A DNA stretch of 31,532 nucleotides from an uncultured Ellagibacter sp. (GCF_934636505.1 NZ_CAKUAL010000018.1:1-31532); one strand, 5' to 3'; numbered from the stretch's first letter, positions 1-7,538 are shown. A program made the numbers and translations. The notes: generated by a model from the letters alone, not told the origin.

Positions 1-62
1 AGGGAAGCGCACTCCATAACCCTTGTTCCGCACGCCATGATTTGGTCGCGACTGATTGTCAT
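1..62 (-). CDS. Probable TetR/AcrR-family regulator, N-terminus only (cut by window edge)
   Basis: An open frame starts with ATG at 62 and runs leftwards off the window, giving about 20 residues that begin MTISRDQIMACGTRVMECAS. The pattern R-x-x-I followed by a short amphipathic helix resembles helix 1 of TetR-family DNA-binding domains. The upstream region carries three copies of an operator-like box, as expected for an autoregulated repressor. The ribosome-binding site is weak (GAG eight bases upstream). It follows the UvrA-like gene on the same strand, so a joint role in drug response is possible but is inference. The fragment is too short for a firm family call. Confidence 0.4.
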   Translation of the reverse strand, partial: MTISRDQIMACGTRVMECAS

Positions 63-72
63 CACTGCTCGA

Positions 73-169
73 TTCTTACGTATAGGTGCAAAAATTCTGA
101 TTTGATATAATATCATACGAATACGTAAGATTTTCATGTAATTGAGAAAAACGTACTTATATGTAAGAA
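73..169. promoter_or_regulatory. Three copies of a 15-bp operator-like box
   Basis: TTCTTACGTATAGGT lies at 73-87. The reverse complement of 155-169 reads TTCTTACATATAAGT (13 of 15 identical), and that of 117-131 reads ATCTTACGTATTCGT. The 10-mer TCTTACGTAT (74-83) and ATACGTAAGA (121-130) are perfect inverted repeats. The region is strikingly AT-rich for this genome and includes GATATAATATC at 104-114 with a TATAAT core. The most likely reading is an operator/promoter region for the gene starting at 62. Confidence 0.5.
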
Positions 170-174
170 ATTCG

Positions 175-2694
175 CTAAAGCACCAGGTAGCGACCAGTGA
201 TGCTTTCCGGGTTCGCGGTGATTTCCGCAGGCGTGCCGCACGCCACGATGCGCCCGCCGTCCTTCCCGCCATGCGGTCCCATGTCGATCACGTAGTCGGC
301 ATTAGCGATGAAGTCGAGGTCGTGCTCGACCACCACCACGGTGGCGCCCCGCTCCACAAGCCGCTCGAACACGCCGAGCAGCGTCTCGACGTCGCGCGGG
401 TGCAGGCCGATCGTCGGCTCGTCGAACACGAACACGGCGTCTTCCTGCCCCCGGCCCATCTCGCTTGCAAGCTTCAGGCGCTGGGCCTCGCCGCCGGAAA
501 GCGCGGGCGTCGCCTCACCGAGCGTGAGGTACCCCAGCCCCAGGTCATGCAGTGTTTGCAGCTTCTCGTGCGCCTTCTTGATGTCGGCAACATGCGCAAG
601 CGCTTCATCGACCGAAAGCGCGAGCAGCGCCGGCAGGCTGAGCGCCTGACCACAGGGCGTGCCCTTCGCGCCCTTCTCGCCCTTCTCGGGGCGGCGAATA
701 CCCTCAGCCGCAGCGCTAAAGCGAGAGCCACGGCAATCGGGGCAGGCGATGTCGACGTCGGGCAAGAACTGCACGTCGAGCGAGATCTGCCCCGTACCGT
801 CGCACGTGGGGCAGCGCAGGCTTCCCGTGTTGTACGAGAAGTCGCCCGCCCCAAGACCCGCCGCCTTCGCGCTCTCGGTGCGCGCATAGGCGCGGCGCAA
901 GTCGTCGAGCACGCCGCAGTACGTCGCCACGGTCGAGCGGACGTTTACCCCGATGGGGGTCGCGTCAATCAGGTTCGCGCGCTTGATGCCGTCTGCGGCA
1001 AGCGCCGTCACGTGCTCGGGGAGCGCCTCGCCCGCCGCCGCATGGGAAAGCGCGGGGATGAGCGTCTCCAGCACGAGCGTCGTCTTGCCCGAACCCGACA
1101 CGCCCGTCACGGCGATAAGCCGGCCACGCGGGATGTCGATGGCGAACGGCTTCACGGTATGCAGGCCGCTCGATTCGAGGTGGATCCGCCCCAAGTCGAA
1201 CATGTCCCCAGCTTGCACCTGCGAGCGAGCCGCCACGCGCTTCGCGTCAGAAAGGAAGGGGCCTATGATCGAGGCCTCGTCGCGGGCGACCTCGTCAACC
1301 GAGCCTTGGGAAACCACCGTGCCGCCGTCCGCACCCGCGGCAGGACCCATTTCCACCAGATGGTCGGCGGCGCGCAGGATGCGCGTGTCATGGTCGACCA
1401 TCACCACGGAGTTCCCGTCGGCAATCAAATCGCGCATCACGCCGAGGAGGCCGTCGATGTTGGCGGGGTGCAAGCCGATGGAAGGCTCGTCCATCACGTA
1501 GAGCACGCCGGTGGTTCGGTTCCTCACCGAACGCGCGAGCTGCACGCGCTGGCGCTCCCCCGTGGAAAGCGTGGCACCCGCGCGGTCGAGCGAGAGATAC
1601 CCCAACCCCAGCTCCAGCAGGCGGCGTGCGGTGCCCGCAAACGACTCGCAGATGGATTTCGCCATGGGGCGCATCTTATCGGGAAGACTCCCCGGCACGC
1701 CTTCCACCCACAAAACCGCCTCGTCAAGCGTCATTTCCGTCGCCTGCGCCAGGTTGATGCCGCGCACAAGCGGCCCGCGCGCAGCCACCGAGAGGCGCGT
1801 GCCACCGCAATCGGGACAAGGTCCCTCGGTCAGGAACTTCGCGACGCGGCGCAACCCCTTCTCGTCCTTCGCCTTCGCAAGCGAGTTCTCCACGGTGCGC
1901 ACGGCGTTGTAGTAGGTGAAATCGAGCTCGGCGAAATTCTCGCCCTTCTTGGCCTTGTACAGGATGTGCCGCTTCTCAGCCGGGCCGTTGAACACGATGT
2001 CGCGCTCGGCGGGCGAAAGCTCGCGAAACGGCACGTCCGTGCGCACGCCCATGGCGCCGCACACCTGCTTCATGAGGTCCCACATAAGCGAGCCCCACAC
2101 CACCACAGCGCCCTCGTCGATGGTTTTGCTCTCGTCGGGCACGAGTGCGGCGCGGTTCACGGTGCGCGCGATACCGGTGCCGCCGCAGGTGGGACAGGCT
2201 CCCTCGCTGTTGAAGGCAAGCTGTTCGGCGCCGGGGCCGAAGAACTCGCCACCGCAATGCGGGCACGAAATCGCCAGCTCAGCGGCAACGTTCAAACTTG
2301 GCGGCACCTGCCCTCCGCAATGCGGGCACACATGGCTGCCGACGCGCGAGAAGAGAAGTCGCAAGCTGTTTAAAAGCTCGCTCGAGGTGCCGAACGTCGA
2401 TCGCACGCCGGGCACCGCCGGGCGCTGGTGCAGCGCGAGGGCGGCGGGAACGTAGCGCACGTCGTCGACTGCGGCCTTGCCCGCCTGGGCGATGTGCCGG
2501 CGCGTGTAGGTGGAAAGCGCCTCCAAATAGCGACGCGACCCTTCAGCGTACAGGACGCCGAGCGCAAGCGAGCTTTTGCCCGAGCCCGACACGCCCGCGA
2601 TACCCACAAGCTTGCCGAGCGGGATGTCCACGTTCACGTTCTTCAAATTGTGCACGCGCGCACCGCGCACCTCGATATGGTCGATATTCTGCAT
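175..2694 (-). CDS. UvrA-like ABC ATPase (short UvrA paralogue)
   Basis: This 839-aa protein has the tandem ABC-ATPase architecture of UvrA. Walker A motifs GVSGSGKSS (about 34-42) and GVSGSGKTT (531-539) are present. Signature motifs are LSTGERQR (376-383) and LSGGEAQR (732-739), and Walker B motifs MDEPSIGLHP (401-410) and FDEPTIGLHP (757-766). Zinc-module cysteine pairs CPHC, CPTC, CPDC and CPTC/CPDC lie near 123, 167, 293, 628 and 651. True UvrA is about 940 aa. The shorter length and the LSTGE first signature match the UvrA paralogue class that includes daunorubicin-resistance DrrC, which is thought to act on intercalated or damaged DNA. It is therefore probably not the housekeeping nucleotide-excision UvrA. 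The ATG at 2694 has AAAGGA seven bases upstream. No uvrB or uvrC is nearby. Confidence 0.88.
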   Translation of the reverse strand: MQNIDHIEVRGARVHNLKNVNVDIPLGKLVGIAGVSGSGKSSLALGVLYAEGSRRYLEALSTYTRRHIAQAGKAAVDDVRYVPAALALHQRPAVPGVRSTFGTSSELLNSLRLLFSRVGSHVCPHCGGQVPPSLNVAAELAISCPHCGGEFFGPGAEQLAFNSEGACPTCGGTGIARTVNRAALVPDESKTIDEGAVVVWGSLMWDLMKQVCGAMGVRTDVPFRELSPAERDIVFNGPAEKRHILYKAKKGENFAELDFTYYNAVRTVENSLAKAKDEKGLRRVAKFLTEGPCPDCGGTRLSVAARGPLVRGINLAQATEMTLDEAVLWVEGVPGSLPDKMRPMAKSICESFAGTARRLLELGLGYLSLDRAGATLSTGERQRVQLARSVRNRTTGVLYVMDEPSIGLHPANIDGLLGVMRDLIADGNSVVMVDHDTRILRAADHLVEMGPAAGADGGTVVSQGSVDEVARDEASIIGPFLSDAKRVAARSQVQAGDMFDLGRIHLESSGLHTVKPFAIDIPRGRLIAVTGVSGSGKTTLVLETLIPALSHAAAGEALPEHVTALAADGIKRANLIDATPIGVNVRSTVATYCGVLDDLRRAYARTESAKAAGLGAGDFSYNTGSLRCPTCDGTGQISLDVQFLPDVDIACPDCRGSRFSAAAEGIRRPEKGEKGAKGTPCGQALSLPALLALSVDEALAHVADIKKAHEKLQTLHDLGLGYLTLGEATPALSGGEAQRLKLASEMGRGQEDAVFVFDEPTIGLHPRDVETLLGVFERLVERGATVVVVEHDLDFIANADYVIDMGPHGGKDGGRIVACGTPAEITANPESITGRYLVL

Positions 2695-2859
2695 GATTTC
2701 CTTTTTGGGGATGCGCCGGGAAACGCATCATCACGTCCGAAACGACAACCTGATTCCGCTCATTGTATCGGAAAAGAACACGCGGGCAGCGAGCGCATCC
2801 GTTGACGCGTAGCAAGACGCACGAGAAGCGCCCGCCGCCCCGTTTTCCGGTTACCTAGC

Positions 2860-3582
2860 CTAGGCCTTCACAAGCGCGACCGCGATGGTGTTCAAATACT
2901 CGAGCGCGCCCGCTTCAACTGCCGCACGGTCGCCTTGAGCGTACTCGTTGTCGCAGACAATCCAGTCGGCCCACGCCTCGGGCGTGCACGCCATCTGATG
3001 CATATCCTCGATAGCAACACCGTCCGTTTGCCTAATCATGTCTTGCCACCAGGCCATATCGTGCATGTATTCAAGCTGCTCGGCGTCCCAGGATGCGAGC
3101 AGACATGCCGGCAGCGCGTCATGGCAGTCACGCACCATGCCGGGAATGGAAAGGTAGATTCTTCCGCCAGATTTCACATACGGAAGAAGCCTCTCCCCCA
3201 GATAGTGCGGGTCGCGCCCGAAATAGTTATACGAGTCAATGCTCACCACGGCGTCGAAGAATTCAGGCTCGAAAGGCAGGCCTTCCGCGGCGTTGGCCTT
3301 GATGGGATGAATCCGCTCATCCGGCACGCCCATCTCTCGAAAGAACGCGCGATTCTCATCGGGGTCGCTCCACAGGTCAACGGCGTACACATCGAGCCCG
3401 TATTCGCGCGCAAGCATCACGCTTGTTATGCCAGTGCCAGAGCCGAGGTCGCACACGCGCGACCCCTTCGCGACATCGGCGTCGCAAAGTAGCTCCTCGC
3501 AGAGCTTAAGCGGGTTGGGCCCCATGATCTTGGATCGGACTAGGTTGATGTCGAAGCTGTTCGCTTTTGGGAAGTTGTTCAT
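2860..3582 (-). CDS. Class I SAM-dependent methyltransferase
   Basis: The protein has 240 aa. The SAM-binding motif I, VCDLGSGTGITS, is at residues 43-54, and an acidic motif II, VYAVDLWSD, ends beta-strand 2 near 65-73. A motif IV-like FDAVVSIDSYNYFG follows, then a motif near GGRIYLSIPG. This is the Rossmann-fold small-molecule methyltransferase pattern (UbiE / cyclopropane-synthase-like). Tryptophan- and methionine-rich stretches after residue 160 probably form the substrate cap. The substrate cannot be read from the sequence. The start ATG at 3582 has AGGAG seven bases upstream. It is a single-gene unit, divergent from the dihydrouridine synthase gene. Confidence 0.82.
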   Translation of the reverse strand: MNNFPKANSFDINLVRSKIMGPNPLKLCEELLCDADVAKGSRVCDLGSGTGITSVMLAREYGLDVYAVDLWSDPDENRAFFREMGVPDERIHPIKANAAEGLPFEPEFFDAVVSIDSYNYFGRDPHYLGERLLPYVKSGGRIYLSIPGMVRDCHDALPACLLASWDAEQLEYMHDMAWWQDMIRQTDGVAIEDMHQMACTPEAWADWIVCDNEYAQGDRAAVEAGALEYLNTIAVALVKA

Positions 3583-3939
3583 TGTTACTCCTGTTTGTTG
3601 AGTCGATGGTGAAAACAGGTGCGGAACGGCGCAAAAATATAAGGCCTTGATGCGGCCTTTTCAGAAGTGCTCTGCGATTAACCGTTCCCTAAAGAACAAT
3701 GACCAAAAAGACATCCCCTAAGATGCGTTTGCGCGGAGCACGATTGCCCCGTCGGACGAAGTATACAACCGAGCACGGTCGAACGGCAACCGGTCGCAGG
3801 CGGCGCAAGCAAGAATACAGCTAGAGCCCAGCCGAGTAATCGCAGCATCGCGAACGGGATTATCCTGCGATAATGAAATCATCGGCCCGTTCAAGAGGCG
3901 CCATCACCAGAAGTATGCTCAGATGAAAAAGGAGGCGGA
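3583..3939. other. Intergenic stretch with one small hairpin
   Basis: This 357-bp gap separates two divergent genes. I see no coding frame. A short stem-loop, AAGGCC-TTGATGC-GGCCTT, sits at 3641-3659. Read on the minus strand it is followed by ATATTTTT, so it could act as a weak terminator or as a leader hairpin of the methyltransferase transcript. A nearly matching inverted pair (GTGCTCTGCG at 3667 and CGCGGAGCAC at 3732) is too far apart to interpret. The promoters of both neighbours should lie here, but no convincing -35/-10 pair was found. Confidence 0.4.
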
Positions 3940-4893
3940 ATGCTGTTATCGCTTGCCCCCATGGAGGGAATCACCGGATATGCGTTTCGCCGCGTGCACG
4001 CGGAAATCTTCGGCGCGCTCGACCGCTACTACACGCCGTTCATCTCGCCGCTCCCCAAGGTAGGAGCACCATTCAGCAAGCGCAACAGCCGTGAACTCGA
4101 CCCCAAGAACAACCAGGGCCTCAATGTCGTGCCCCAACTTCTGACCAACGACGCCGACAGGTTCATCTGGGCGGCTGGGCTTCTTGCCGACATGGGCTAC
4201 AAGGAAGTCAACCTCAACCTCGGCTGCCCCTCGGGAACAGTGGTCGCCAAGGAGAAGGGCTCTGGCCTTTTGCGCAACCTACCCAGGCTCGGGGCGTTTC
4301 TTGCCGACGTGTGCGAGCGCTCGCCGCTGCCGGTTTCGGTCAAAACGCGCGTCGGCATCGCAAATGACGATGAGTACGACGAGCTCCTTGCGCTCTTTTG
4401 TCGCTGTGGAATCGCCGAGTTCATCGTGCACCCCCGCGTGCAAAAAGATTTCTACGACGGCGCCCCGCGACAGGAACTTTACGGCAAGACACTCGAGCGT
4501 GCGCCGTTCCCCGTGGCCTACAACGGGGACATCTTCGCGCTGGATGACTACAATGCGCTGGTCGCAGCCTACCCGCAAACGCGTCACATCATGATCGGTC
4601 GCGGGATCATGGCCAACCCCGCCCTCGCACGCATGATTCGCGGCGGCGCAGGTTTGACGCACGAGGAGCTCGAGCGCTTCCACGACGAACTCTATCAGGC
4701 ATATACCGACGACATGGGCGGCAACGCGGTGTTTCGCATGAAGGAGTGGTGGGGATACACCGAGCACGCCTTCGCCGACCCGTCCTCGGTCCACCGCATC
4801 ATGAGAAAGACCCGCCGCGCCGACGAGTACGAAGCCGCCGCGCGCAAAATCTTCTCCACCGAGAAGCTCGCCGACTCGCCGCGACTTCGCTGA
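3940..4893 (+). CDS. tRNA-dihydrouridine synthase family protein
   Basis: This 317-aa FMN-dependent TIM-barrel enzyme would reduce uridine to dihydrouridine in tRNA D-loops using NADPH. The family motifs are in order: APMEGITGYAFR (6-17), NLGCPSGTVVAKEKGSGLL (93-111) with catalytic Cys96, VKTRVG (134-139), HPRVQKDFY (164-172), YNGDI (194-198), and the FMN-phosphate segment MIGRGIMANP (218-227). Length fits the Dus family. The HPR-V-Q-K-D-F and long loop pattern is closer to DusC-like bacterial enzymes than to DusB, but the tRNA position modified cannot be told. A strong AAAGGAGG (3928-3934) precedes the ATG. It appears monocistronic. Confidence 0.9.
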   Translation: MLLSLAPMEGITGYAFRRVHAEIFGALDRYYTPFISPLPKVGAPFSKRNSRELDPKNNQGLNVVPQLLTNDADRFIWAAGLLADMGYKEVNLNLGCPSGTVVAKEKGSGLLRNLPRLGAFLADVCERSPLPVSVKTRVGIANDDEYDELLALFCRCGIAEFIVHPRVQKDFYDGAPRQELYGKTLERAPFPVAYNGDIFALDDYNALVAAYPQTRHIMIGRGIMANPALARMIRGGAGLTHEELERFHDELYQAYTDDMGGNAVFRMKEWWGYTEHAFADPSSVHRIMRKTRRADEYEAAARKIFSTEKLADSPRLR

Positions 4894-4991
4894 GGCCAGG
4901 CCGAAAAGTCGGTGGGCAAGCAAACCGAGGCATCCAGAATTCCATGCGCGAAAAACGGACGCGGGGAATCCTTCGCCCCGCAGACGACACG

Positions 4992-5183
4992 CTAACCTAG
5001 ATCAGCGAGATTCCTAAATATTTGGGTGTACGTACTGGCCGTGGCGCTTCGTTCGGCTTCCGTACTGAATGGAGAACTTCGGGCAATGGTGCAGGCAATC
5101 GAAACCACATCTTCCCCCGTCATTGCGGCAACGCGCTGTGCGACATATTTCGAATTGCCCGTAGCGGAAAAGTAGAAAATCAC
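4992..5183 (-). pseudogene. Remnant of an EFR1/flavodoxin-type protein (N-terminus only)
   Basis: The frame from a GTG at 5183 begins with IFYFSATGNSKYVAQRVAAM, the FMN-phosphate loop (S-A-T-G-N-S) and first helix of flavodoxins found at the N-terminus of EFR1-type flavodoxin-ferredoxins. After about 30 residues the similarity ends, and the frame stops at 63 codons. The intact family is about 250-270 aa with two C-terminal 4Fe-4S motifs, none of which are present. A plausible GAGGGGAG ribosome-binding site remains upstream. Probably a deletion remnant. A novel short protein cannot be excluded. Confidence 0.5.
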
Positions 5184-5340
5184 GGCACTCCCCTCATCGA
5201 AGCTCTGCGGCGACGATTATCGCAGCATCCTTTAAGATTGCCCCAACGCACTGGAAAAGGACACGCATACCGAGCTGCAGCTCTTACGGTGCTCTCTTCG
5301 CAGGCCCTCAGCGACTGGAAGCCGCGAGCAAGGCGCTCTT

Positions 5341-5697
5341 CTAGCCTTGCGTGAGGGCGCGCTCAGCCTCCTCGGCATCTTGCGTCCCCCTGCTGAGCAG
5401 CGCGATGCCGGCAACGACCGCGATCATCCCGATGCCGACGACGATGGAGAACGGGTCGTTCCAGAAGATGATGCCGATGAGCGTCGTCAAAAATGTGCCG
5501 ACGCCGCCCCAGATACCGTAGGCCATCCCCAGGCTCAAATCCTTGAGCGCGAACGTCAGCATCACGAACGACAAGATATAGCACGCAGCGGTCACGATGC
5601 CGAACACGGGCTGGGTGAAACCCTCCGACAGCTTCATACACGTGGTACCGAACACCTCGAAGAGCACCGACAGTCCCAAAAGCGCATAGGGGCTCAT
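5341..5697 (-). CDS. Small multidrug resistance (SMR/EmrE-type) transporter
   Basis: The protein has 118 aa and four predicted membrane helices, the normal SMR size. It begins MSPYALLGLSVLFEVFGTTC. The conserved membrane-embedded glutamate is Glu14, the EmrE position used for proton/substrate exchange. The third and fourth helices are rich in Gly, Ile and Val (AYGIWGGVGTFLTTLIGIIFWND). It ends in an acidic tail. Its ATG overlaps the stop of the upstream MarR gene as ATGA (5694-5697), indicating translational coupling, and AGGAGG precedes it. SMR proteins export quaternary cations or guanidinium. An upstream extension of the frame is possible but reads through the MarR gene and looks unlike protein. 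Confidence 0.88.
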   Translation of the reverse strand: MSPYALLGLSVLFEVFGTTCMKLSEGFTQPVFGIVTAACYILSFVMLTFALKDLSLGMAYGIWGGVGTFLTTLIGIIFWNDPFSIVVGIGMIAVVAGIALLSRGTQDAEEAERALTQG

Positions 5698-6128
5698 CGC
5701 TGCACCTCCTCCTGGAAGGTCTTCGCGTACCGCTCGACCACCTTGATGAACGTCTCGATTTCTTTGGCGGTGATCGATTCGGCTGCCTTCACCTCGAGCT
5801 CGCGCATTCGCTCGACGGACTGGCTCCACCATTCGCGGCCCTCGTCCGTAAGCACCATGATCCGCTCGCGCTTATCGGCCTCACTCGGATGCGCAGTCAC
5901 GAAATCGCGAGCTCCGAGGCGTTTGCAAATGGCGCTGACCGTCTGTTTTCCCATGTCGCATCGCTCGCAGATCGTTCTTTGGGAAAGCCCCTCGGCCTCG
6001 TCCCACAAGGCATCGACGACGTAGAGCTCGCTCGTGTCCACGCCCATCTTCCTCGCAAACGAACTGTAGGCGAACGAAATATCGCGCCAGCAGTTCCACA
6101 TCTCCTTCGAGAACTCCTCCGGTTTCAT
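5694..6128 (-). CDS. MarR-family transcriptional regulator
   Basis: The 144-aa protein has the MarR winged-helix layout: an N-terminal dimerisation helix, a recognition region LSQRTICERCDMGKQTVSAICKRLGARDFV (about 48-77), then a wing with AHPSEADKRERIMVLTDEGREWW. The D-K-R-x-R motif in the wing is diagnostic of MarR regulators. It is the first gene of a two-gene operon with the SMR transporter, so it very likely represses its own transcription and that of the pump until a ligand binds. The start at 6128 is preceded by GGAG in GGAGACGAGAA. Confidence 0.88.
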   Translation of the reverse strand: MKPEEFSKEMWNCWRDISFAYSSFARKMGVDTSELYVVDALWDEAEGLSQRTICERCDMGKQTVSAICKRLGARDFVTAHPSEADKRERIMVLTDEGREWWSQSVERMRELEVKAAESITAKEIETFIKVVERYAKTFQEEVQR

Positions 6129-6147
6129 TTCTCGTCTCCATTCGAAT

Positions 6148-6192
6148 TAGTCCAACTGTTGACTAGTATAGTCTATCATCGGACTTTTCCAA
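6148..6192 (-). promoter_or_regulatory. MarR/SMR promoter with overlapping palindromic operator
   Basis: Three TAGTC/GACTA half-sites lie at 6148-6152, 6161-6165 and 6169-6173. The last two form GACTAGTATAGTC, a perfect 5-bp-arm palindrome. On the minus strand a -10 element TATACT (6165-6170) falls inside this palindrome, and a -35-like TTGGAA (6187-6192) is 16 bp upstream. A repressor bound here would block the promoter directly, as in classical MarR autoregulation. The binding protein is inferred from context. Confidence 0.5.
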
Positions 6193-6230
6193 GCCTACAC
6201 GCAAATACGACAAGACTTCACCCGTCCTTC

Positions 6231-6258
6231 GCCGTTATACTGTTTCTATCTCAACGGC
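6231..6258 (+). repeat. 28-bp element, copy 1 (promoter-like, with inverted arms)
   Basis: The 28-bp segment starts GCCGTTATACTG and ends CTCAACGGC, so its ends GCCGTT/AACGGC are inverted repeats. It contains a TATACT box. The same 28 bp occurs in inverted orientation at 8569-8596 with one difference. Each copy lies just upstream of a gene reading away from it (6305 plus; 8530 minus), so it may be a shared promoter/operator or another small repeat. Confidence 0.55.
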
Positions 6259-6304
6259 GACGGCACTACCACATGGCCCCGTTCCCCAACGAAAGGAGCC
6301 CGTC

Positions 6305-7144
6305 ATGGCGAAAGCGGATAGGACAGGTCCAAAAGAGTTCATTTGCCCAGGTTGCGGAGCCGTCGTGAAGAACACGGCCTTCAGCCCCATCACCGAAACC
6401 TGCGGAGCGAAGCTCGTGGACGGCTGGCTTTGCAAGGACTGCGCCTCCAAGCTGCGTATCAAATATCCAATGTATTACGAGAAGGATAAGAAGTACTTCT
6501 ACGAGAAAGAGGGCGATAGCTACGTTCGCGTAAAGTCGGAAGACGGCGGGCGGCCCGTTCTCACCGCGATCAAAAACGAGCTCTTCTACACAGATGAGTA
6601 CAGCATCATCGACAACAGCACCACCAGCTACACCGAGCATTTGAACTTCGACCCGCTCGCAAAGCTGACTTCTAGCCAGGTGCGGGCCGAGCTGGCAAGC
6701 ATCGGTTCGTACCGCGAAGAAACGCGGCAGGAATTCGCCGGCGCCAAAAACGCCTTCGAGGTGCTCGAGGTCATGAACATGCCGAAGCTCAAGCCCTTAC
6801 GAGTCGGCCTTCCGAACATCAAGCGCTACAAGGGCGCGATTGCGCTTGCGGGAATCGTGCGCCTGGGCGCCTTCCGCAAGGGCGACGTGGTTGAGATCCG
6901 CCATGGGGGCGAGACGCTGTCGGCGACGATCCTCACCGCGAGGGAGTCGCGCCTCCACCTGAGCCTTTGGCTGTATCCGGCATACGCCTCCGCCTCGGGC
7001 AAATATCCCAAGGAGAGCAACATCGACGGCGGCGACCTCGAATCCGATAGAGCGGGAATCCTCGAGGGGATGCACGCCATCGTGATCTTGAGCCCGCAAG
7101 CCGCAGGCATTGCCCCTGGTGACGCTATCACGCTCCGCTCCTAG
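6305..7144 (+). CDS. Zinc-ribbon (DUF4428-like) protein with EF-Tu-domain-2-like C-terminus
   Basis: The 279-aa protein starts with a treble-clef-like zinc ribbon: Cys14, Cys17, Cys33, Cys43 and Cys46, in the order CPGC...C...DGWLCKDC, resembling DUF4428. A charged linker follows (about 55-80). Residues 168-279 have the rhythm of a translation-factor beta-barrel: GAIALAGIVRLGAFRKGDVVEI (177-198) and a later GILEGMHAIVIL...IAPGDAITL, matching the 'G.v..G.v..G.i..GD.v.i' layout of EF-Tu domain 2. There is no GTPase domain. The function is unknown and a regulatory or adaptor role is only a guess. The start at 6305 has AAAGGAG upstream. The 3' three-quarters is duplicated at 9562-10176. Confidence 0.7.
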   Translation: MAKADRTGPKEFICPGCGAVVKNTAFSPITETCGAKLVDGWLCKDCASKLRIKYPMYYEKDKKYFYEKEGDSYVRVKSEDGGRPVLTAIKNELFYTDEYSIIDNSTTSYTEHLNFDPLAKLTSSQVRAELASIGSYREETRQEFAGAKNAFEVLEVMNMPKLKPLRVGLPNIKRYKGAIALAGIVRLGAFRKGDVVEIRHGGETLSATILTARESRLHLSLWLYPAYASASGKYPKESNIDGGDLESDRAGILEGMHAIVILSPQAAGIAPGDAITLRS

Positions 7145-7299
7145 CGCAAGCAAAAGCGCAACAGCGAAACTTTTCCTGCCAGGTGGGACAAGGCGAGGCG
7201 GGGGTCGGGCGGTTCGCCTCACTGCCTAGCGAGAATCAGCCGAGACCCGGTCAGACGAGTAACGCGAAAGCGAGACAAATCACCCGACCCCCGTCTCAC
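6530..7299 (+). repeat. 770-bp direct repeat, copy 1
   Basis: This segment recurs at 9562-10331 with a constant offset of 3032 bp and no net gap. It begins exactly at codon 76 (GTA) of the zinc-ribbon gene and ends at the REP unit. Between copies the coding part (over 600 bp) differs at one base (T at 7111, C at 10143). A 14-base patch just after the stop codon differs at nine positions, and a few single differences follow. Confidence 0.92.
7226..7299 (+). repeat. RAYT 3'-end module plus REP unit (copy A)
   Basis: This stretch aligns without gaps to the last about 15 codons, the stop region and the right inverted repeat of the RAYT transposase gene at 9483-9552. One reading frame gives LTRISRDPVRRVTRK against LTGISRGVVGRVTRK in the transposase. 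It ends with the REP core GAGACAAATCACCCGACC (from 7272). It looks like a non-autonomous derivative or a relic of an earlier RAYT copy. Confidence 0.7.
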
Positions 7300-7396
7300 A
7301 AGCGACCGTCTCACAAGCGAGACAGACCGCCTGACCCCTGTCTCAGGAGGGAGTAAGACAGGGGTCGAGTAAGACAGGGGTCGGGTGATTTGTCTC
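7272..7396. repeat. REP pair with internal short tandem repeats
   Basis: A REP unit at 7272-7295 (GAGACAAATCACCCGACC...) faces an inverted unit at 7373-7396 (GACAGGGGTCGGGTGATT...). Between them are two perfect tandem duplications: a 15-mer CCGTCTCACAAGCGA at 7291-7305 and 7306-7320, and a 16-mer GAGTAAGACAGGGGTC at 7351-7366 and 7367-7382. The arrangement resembles the paired, BIME-like REP clusters known from RAYT systems. The orientation is inside-out compared with the pair flanking the transposase. Confidence 0.75.
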
Positions 7397-7454
7397 GCTT
7401 TCTCGCGCCCGAACAGCGCCAAGCAGCGCTTGACAAGGCGAAGGAGGAGAAGTC

Positions 7455-7538
7455 ATGGCCGACCTCGGCATCATGGAGAACCGCCGCATCGCCGGGCTCG
7501 GCGCACGACAACGCGAAGCCCTCTTGGAGCAGCTGTGA
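7455..7538 (+). CDS. Possible 27-aa small ORF (unrecognised)
   Basis: ATG at 7455 opens 27 codons to TGA at 7536-7538. The start is preceded by a very good ribosome-binding site (AAGGAGGAGAAGTC, from 7441). The peptide begins MADLGIMENRRIAG and is Arg/Leu/Glu-rich, ending EALLEQL. It sits between REP units and the lipoprotein terminator, so it may be a leftover fragment of a larger gene brought in with the repeats. There is no family match that I recognise. Confidence 0.25.
   Translation: MADLGIMENRRIAGLGARQREALLEQL

Noticed and set aside
142..2373. 743-codon plus-strand ORF opposite the UvrA-like gene
   Set aside because: Exactly antisense to a convincing protein. The translation is His/Arg/Ala-rich with no family motif, a usual shadow in GC-rich DNA.
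2762..2767. TACAAT (minus strand) as -10 of the UvrA-like gene
   Set aside because: No -35 at a suitable distance and 68 bp from the start; not enough to call.
3667..3741. Inverted pair GTGCTCTGCG / CGCGGAGCAC
   Set aside because: Nine of ten matches but 55 bp apart, with no associated gene signal; likely chance.
4961..4981. Hairpin GCGGGG/CCCCGC after the dihydrouridine synthase gene
   Set aside because: Only six pairs, nine-base loop, no T-tract, so not called a terminator.
7291..7382. Possible CRISPR-like array in the REP region
   Set aside because: Repeats are adjacent tandem copies of 15-16 bp without spacers of regular size and no cas genes.
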